64,000 bases of DNA. Source: Micromussa lordhowensis (Eukaryota > Cnidaria > Anthozoa > Scleractinia > Lobophylliidae). The notes beneath the pieces were generated by a model. It was not told where the DNA came from. It did no database searches and saw nothing but the letters and a program-made list of their open reading frames with translations. The translations under genes were made by a program, and so were the position numbers. The stretch spans positions 29,419,033 to 29,483,032 of the forward strand of contig OZ026599.1 in assembly GCA_964020085.1 (NCBI GenBank), in the 5' to 3' direction. Below are positions 59,872 through 64,000 of the stretch, piece after piece; position 1 is the stretch's first letter; each line of letters opens with the position of its first letter.

Positions 59872-61526
59872 GGCATTTCAAGGAAGTTCTAGTTAAGACA
59901 TGATGGCATTCGCGCCAGGGTGTTTTTTCTGGCCTTCTTTTTGCAGGAGTTTGACCTGCTCCCAACTTTGCAGAATTTCAGAAAACGCGCGCTGAGGGTC
60001 CCCTTGGCAAATTTGACATAGCTCGGCTCCACGGGCACTTTTAGAGGCGCGGTTTGCAGCAAAATGTTGTGCTAGGTTGGCACTTTAAGGAAATTTTAGT
60101 TAGGACATGATGGCATTCGCGCCAGGGTGTTTTTTCTGGCCTTCTTTTTGCAGGAGTTTGACCTACTTCTAACTTTGCAGAATTTTAGAAAACGCGCGCT
60201 GGGGGTCCCCTTGGCAAATTTGACATAGCTCGGCTCCACGGGCACTTTTAGAGGCGCGGTTTGCAGCAAAATGTTGTGCTAGGTTGGCACTTTTAGGAAA
60301 TGTTAGTTAGGACATGATGGCATTCGCGCCAAAATGTTTTTTTTGGCCTTCTTTTTGCAGGAGTTTGACCTGCTTCCAACTTTGCAGAATTTCAGAAAAC
60401 GCGCGCTGGGGGTCCCCTTGGCAAATTTGACATAGCTCGGCTCCAGGGGCACTTTTAGAGGCGCGGTTTGCAGCAAAATGTTGTGCTGGGTTGGCAGTTT
60501 AAGGAAATTTTAGTTAGGACATGATGGCATTCGCGCCAGGGTGTTTTGTTTGGCCTTCTTTTTGCAGGAATTTGACCTGCTCCCAACTTTGCAGAATTTC
60601 AGAAAACGCGCGCTGGGGGTCCCCTTGGAAAATTTGACATAGCTCGGCTCCACGGGCACTTTAAGAGGCGCGGTTTGCAGCAAAATGTTGTGCTAGGTTG
60701 GCATTTCAAGAAAATCCGAGTTAGGAGATGATGGCATTCGCGCCAGGGTGTTTTTTCTGGCCTTCTTTTTGCAGGAGTTTGACCTGCTCCCAACTTTGCA
60801 GAATTTCAGAAAACGCGCGCTGGGGGTCCCCTTGCCAAATTTGACATAGCTCGGCTCCACGGGCACTTTTAGAGGCGCGGTTTGCAGCAAAATGTTGTGC
60901 TAGGTTGGCACTTTAAGGAAATATTAGTTACGACATGATGGCATTTGCGCGAGGGTGTTTTTTTTGGCCTTCTTTTTGCAGGAGTTTGACCTGCTCCCAA
61001 CTTTGCAGAATTTCAGAAAACGCGCGCTGGGGGTCCCCTTGGCAAATTTGACATAGCTTAGCTCCACGGGCACTTTTAGAGACGCGGTTTGCAGCAAAAT
61101 GTTGTGCTAGGTTAGTACTTTAAGGAAATTTTAGTTAAAACATGATGGCATTCGCGCCAGGATGTCTTTTTTGGCCTTTTTTTTGCAGGAGTTTGACCTG
61201 CTCTCAACTTTGCAGAATTTCAGAAAACGCGCGCTGGGGGTCCCAATGGCAAATTTGACATAGCTCGGCTCCACGGGCACTTTTAGAATCGCGGTTTGCA
61301 GCAAAATGTTGTGCGAGGTTGGCACTTTAAGGAAAACTTGTTAAGACATGATGGCATTCGCGCCAGGGTGTTTTTTCTGGCCTTCTTTTTGCAGGAGTTT
61401 GACCTGCTCCCAACTTTGCAGAATTTCAGAAAACGTGCGCTGGGGTTCCCCTTGGCAAATTTAACATAGCTCGGCTCCACGGGCACTTTTAGAGCCGCGG
61501 TTTGCAGCAAAATGTTGTGCTAGGTT
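59872..61526. repeat. 8-monomer block, version 2, rearranged
   Basis: M290-M297. M290 equals M281, M291-M293 equal M282-M284, M294 (60700, TCCGAGTTAGGAGATG) is new, M295-M296 equal M285-M286, and M297 equals M289; equivalents of M287-M288 are absent. The spacing between matches shifts from 9 to 10 to 8 monomers across the block, so one gain and one two-monomer loss distinguish the versions. Confidence 0.85.
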
Positions 61527-61733
61527 GGCACTTGAAGGAAATCTACGTTAGGACATGATAGCATTCGCGCCAGGGTGTTTTTTCTGGCCTTCTTTTTGCA
61601 GGAGTTTGACCTGCTCCCAACTTTGCAGAATTTCAGAAAACGCGCGCTGGGGGTCCCCTTGGCAAATTTGACATAGCTCGGCTCCACGGGCACTTTTAGA
61701 GGCGCAGTTTGCAGCAAAATGTTGTGCTAGGTC

Positions 61734-61940
61734 GGCACTTTAAGGAAATTTTAGTTAGGACATGATGGCATTCGCGCCAGGGTGTTTTTTCTGGCCTTCT
61801 TTTTGCAGGAGTTTGACCTGCTCCCAACTTTGCAGAATTTCAGAAAACGCGCGCTGGGGGTCCCCTTGGCAAATTTGACATAGCTCGGCTCCACGGGCAC
61901 TTTTAGAGGCGCGGTTTGCAGCAAAATGTTGTGCTAGGTT
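61734..61940. repeat. reference monomer, identical to consensus
   Basis: This 207-bp monomer (M299) matches the by-eye majority base at every position and is used as coordinate reference. It contains three short inverted repeats: GCCAG/CTGGC (61776-61780 and 61791-61795) around a T6 tract, GCAGG/CCTGC (61805-61809 and 61817-61821) with a 7-base loop, and GGGG-T-CCCC (61857-61865). It also has the 8-bp palindrome CAAATTTG at consensus 137-144. The heptamer TTTGCAG occurs three times (consensus 69, 96 and 182). No plausible promoter, splice or coding signal was seen. Whether the inverted repeats bind protein or fold is unknown. Confidence 0.9.
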
Positions 61941-63803
61941 GGCACTTTAAGGAAATTTTAGTTAGGACATGATGGCGTTCGCGCCAGGGTGTTTTTTTTG
62001 GCCTTCTTTTTGCAAGAGTTTGACCTGCTCCCAACTTTGCAGAATTTCAGAAAACGCGCGCTGGGGGTCCCCTTGGCAAATTTGACATAGCTCGGCTCCA
62101 CGGGCACTTTTAGAGGCGCGGTTTGCAGCAAAATGTTGTGCTAGGTTAGCACTTTAAGGAAATTTTAGTTAGGACATGATGGCATTCGCGCCAGGGTGTT
62201 TTTTTTGGCCTTCTTTTTGCAGGAGTTTGACCTGCTCCCAACTTTGCAGAATTTCAGAAAACGCGCGCTGGGGGTCCCCTTGGCAAATTTGACATAGCTC
62301 GGCTCCAGGGGCACTTTTAGAGGCGCGGTTTGCAGCAAAATGTTGTGCTGGGTTGGCAGTTTAAGGAAATTTTAGTTAGGACATGATGGCATTCGCGCCA
62401 GGGTGTTTTTTCTGGCCTTCTTTTTGCAGGAATTTGACCTGCTCCCAACTTTGCAGAATTTCAGAAAACGCGCGCTGGGGGTCCCCTTGGAAAATTTGAC
62501 ATAGCTCGGCTCCACGGGCACTTTTAGAGGCGCGGTTTGCAGCAAAATGTTGTGCTAGGTTGGCACTTTTAGGAAATGTTAGTTAGGACATGATGGCATT
62601 CGCGCCAGGGTGTTTTTTCTGGCCTTCTTTTTGCAGGAGTTTGACCTACTTCCAACTTTGCAGAATTTCAGAAAACGCGCGCTGGGGGTCCCCTTGGCAA
62701 ATTTGACATAGCTCGGCTCCACTGGCACTTTTAGAGGCGCGGTTTGCAGCAAAATGTTGTGCTAGGTTGGCACTTTAAGGAAATGTTAGTTAGGACATGA
62801 TGGCATTCGCGCCAGGATGTTTTTTCTGGCCTTCTTTTTGCAGGAGTTTGACATGCTTCCAACTTTGCAGAATTTCAGAAAACGCGCGCTGGGGGTCCCC
62901 TTGGCAAATTTGACATAGCTCGGCTCCACGGGCACTTTTAAAGGCGCGGTTTGCAGCAAAATGTTGTGCTAGGTTGGCATTTTAAGGAAATCTGAGTTAG
63001 GACATGATGGCATTCGCGCCAGGGTGTTTTTTCTGGCCTTCTTTTTGCAGGAGTTTAAACTGCTCCCAACTTTGCAGAATTTCAGAAAACGCGCGCTGGG
63101 GGTCCCCTTGGCAAATTTGACATAGCTCGGCTCCACGGGCACTTTTAGAGGCGCGGTTTGCAGCAAAATGTTGTGCTAGGTTGGCACTTAAAGCAAATTT
63201 GAGTTAGAACATGATGGCATTCGCGCCAGGGAATTTTTTCTGGCTATCTTTTTGCAGGAGTTTGACCTGCTCCCAACTTTGCAGAATTTCAGAAAACGCG
63301 CGCTGGGGGTCCCCTTGGCAAATTTAGCATAGCTCGGCTCCACGGGCATTTTTAGAGCCGCGATTTGCAGCAAAATGTTGTGCTAGGTTGGCACTTGAAG
63401 GAAATCTACGTTAGGACATGATGGCATTCGCGCCAGGGTGTTTTTTCTGGCCTTCTTTTTGCAGGAGTTTGACCTGCTCCCAACTTTGCAGAATTTCAGA
63501 AAACGCGCGCTGGGGGTCCCCTTGGAAAATTTGACATAGCTCGGCTCCACGGGCACTTTTAGAGGCGCAGTTTGCAGCAAAATGTTGTGCTAGGTCGGCA
63601 CTTTATGGAAATTTTAGTTAGGACATGATGGCATTCGCGCCAGGGTGTTTTTTCTGGCCTTCTTTTTGCAGGAGTTTGACCTGCTCCCAACTTTGCAGAA
63701 TTTCAGAAAACGCGCGCTGGGGGTCCCCTTGGCAAATTTGACATAGCTCGGCTCCACGGGCACTTTTAGAGGCGCGGTTTGCAGCAAAATGTTGTGCTAG
63801 GTT

Positions 63804-64000
63804 GGCACTTCAAGGAAATTGTTGTTAGAACATGATGACTTTCGCGCCAGGGTGTTTTTTCTGGCCTTCTTTTTGCAGGAGTTTGACCTGCTCCCAACTA
63901 TGCAGAATTTCAGAAAACGCGCGCTGGGGGTCCCCTTGGCAAATTTGACATAGCTCGGCTCCACGGGCACTTTTAGAGGCGCGGTTTGCAGCAAAATGTT
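63804..64000. repeat. partial satellite monomer at right edge
   Basis: This is positions 1-197 of a monomer truncated by the window end. It has private changes (TTGTTGTTAG, GATGACTTTCG, CAACTATGCAG). The array continues beyond the window with no sign of a boundary. Confidence 0.95.

Larger units (their letters stand above)
1..64000. repeat. 207-bp tandem satellite array, whole window
   Basis: The window is a single head-to-tail array of 308 complete monomers plus two partial ends. Monomer starts fall at 31, 238, 445 and so on to 63804, averaging 207.06 bp; single monomers range from about 205 to 211 bp. All monomers point the same way and no unrelated sequence interrupts them. The consensus has 102 G+C in 207 bp and 9 CpG dinucleotides (observed/expected about 0.73 from its base counts). 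Recognisable landmarks in order are the variable head GGCACTTTAAGGAAAT, a T6 tract, a T5 tract, CGCGCG, GGGGTCCCC, CAAATTTG and GGTTTGCAGCAAAATG. This arrangement is typical of eukaryotic heterochromatic satellites. I do not recognise the family, and host and chromosomal location cannot be read from the sequence. Confidence 0.98.
61527..64000. repeat. terminal stretch with 9-monomer spacing
   Basis: M298-M309 (last partial). M298-M299 (61527-61940) recur as M307-M308 (63390-63803), both pairs with ATCTACGTTAGG, GCGCAGTTTG and CTAGGTCGGC. M302 (62355) is a further copy of the GGCAGTTTAAGG/GCAGGAATTTG type, and M303 keeps GACCTACTTCC. M306 (63183) is unusual: AAGCAAATTTGAG, GGGAATTTTTTC, GGCTATC and TTTAGCATAG. 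Confidence 0.8.

Noticed and set aside
61776..61795. GCCAG...T6...CTGGC as a transcription terminator hairpin
   Set aside because: The stem is only 5 bp and the T run lies in the loop, not after the stem. The same element occurs in almost every monomer with no gene upstream.
1..64000. CRISPR array
   Set aside because: Direct repeats separated by unique spacers are absent. The whole 207-bp unit is repeated with scattered point variants, and the variable head is too short and too similar between monomers to be spacers.
1..64000. rDNA spacer or tandem RNA gene cluster
   Set aside because: No rRNA, 5S or tRNA-like conserved sequence or internal promoter box was recognised in the monomer, and the array has no transcribed-unit-length periodicity.
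1..64000. CENP-B box or telomere-like repeats
   Set aside because: No motif resembling the CENP-B box core and no short telomeric repeat tract was seen in the monomer or at array positions inspected.

Overview
The whole 64 kb window is one uninterrupted, head-to-tail satellite DNA array. The repeat unit is 207 bp, about 49% G+C. It runs in one orientation from base 1 to base 64000: a 30-bp piece of a monomer, 308 complete monomers (31-63803) and a final 197-bp partial. I found no protein-coding gene, RNA gene, transposon insertion, CRISPR array, inversion or unique-sequence gap. The monomer at 61734-61940 is identical to the consensus I derived by eye and serves as reference; 'consensus position n' below means base n counted from 61734, and M1, M2... 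number monomers from base 31.

A long, homogeneous array of nucleosome-scale monomers with higher-order repeats (HORs) points to eukaryotic heterochromatin, such as a centromeric, pericentromeric, subtelomeric or knob-type block. I cannot name the species or place the satellite in a published family. Many recurrent variants are C-to-T or G-to-A changes at CpG sites, which fits a genome that methylates cytosine (plant or animal); this is inference.

Layout. At 0.03-1.5 kb lies an old 7-monomer relative of the 14-monomer HOR found at 47.7-53.5 kb. At 2.7-5.4 kb there is a 6/7-mer duplication, at 6.0-8.1 kb a repeat at 7-monomer spacing, and at 8.7-12.2 kb a 3-mer, a 5-mer and single-monomer amplification. 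A 17-mer HOR occupies 12.2-20.9 kb (two units plus a partial third), followed by a 10-mer HOR at 20.7-24.9 kb and a decayed third copy to 26.1 kb. A dimer inside a tetramer-type repeat lies at 26.1-28.2 kb. The most heterogeneous stretch is 28.2-32.3 kb. An 11-mer HOR in two copies lies at 32.3-36.9 kb. At 36.9-44.8 kb a cassette recurs with 12, 9, 2, 6 and 9 monomers. A mixed zone at 44.8-47.7 kb leads into the 14-mer HOR (two near-identical 2,900-bp units), then mixed dimers to 55.7 kb, a 4-mer in three copies to 58.2 kb, an 8-monomer block in two rearranged versions to 61.5 kb, and a final stretch with 9-monomer spacing.

There are no genes to work together; the biology here is satellite evolution by unequal exchange and conversion. 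The most informative points are the size-varying cassettes with a chimeric monomer at 42470-42679, a poly(T) microsatellite in one monomer lineage, the concentration of variation in the first ~45 bp of the monomer, and the distant second appearance of the 14-mer family at the left end. All similarity statements are by-eye comparisons, not computed alignments.
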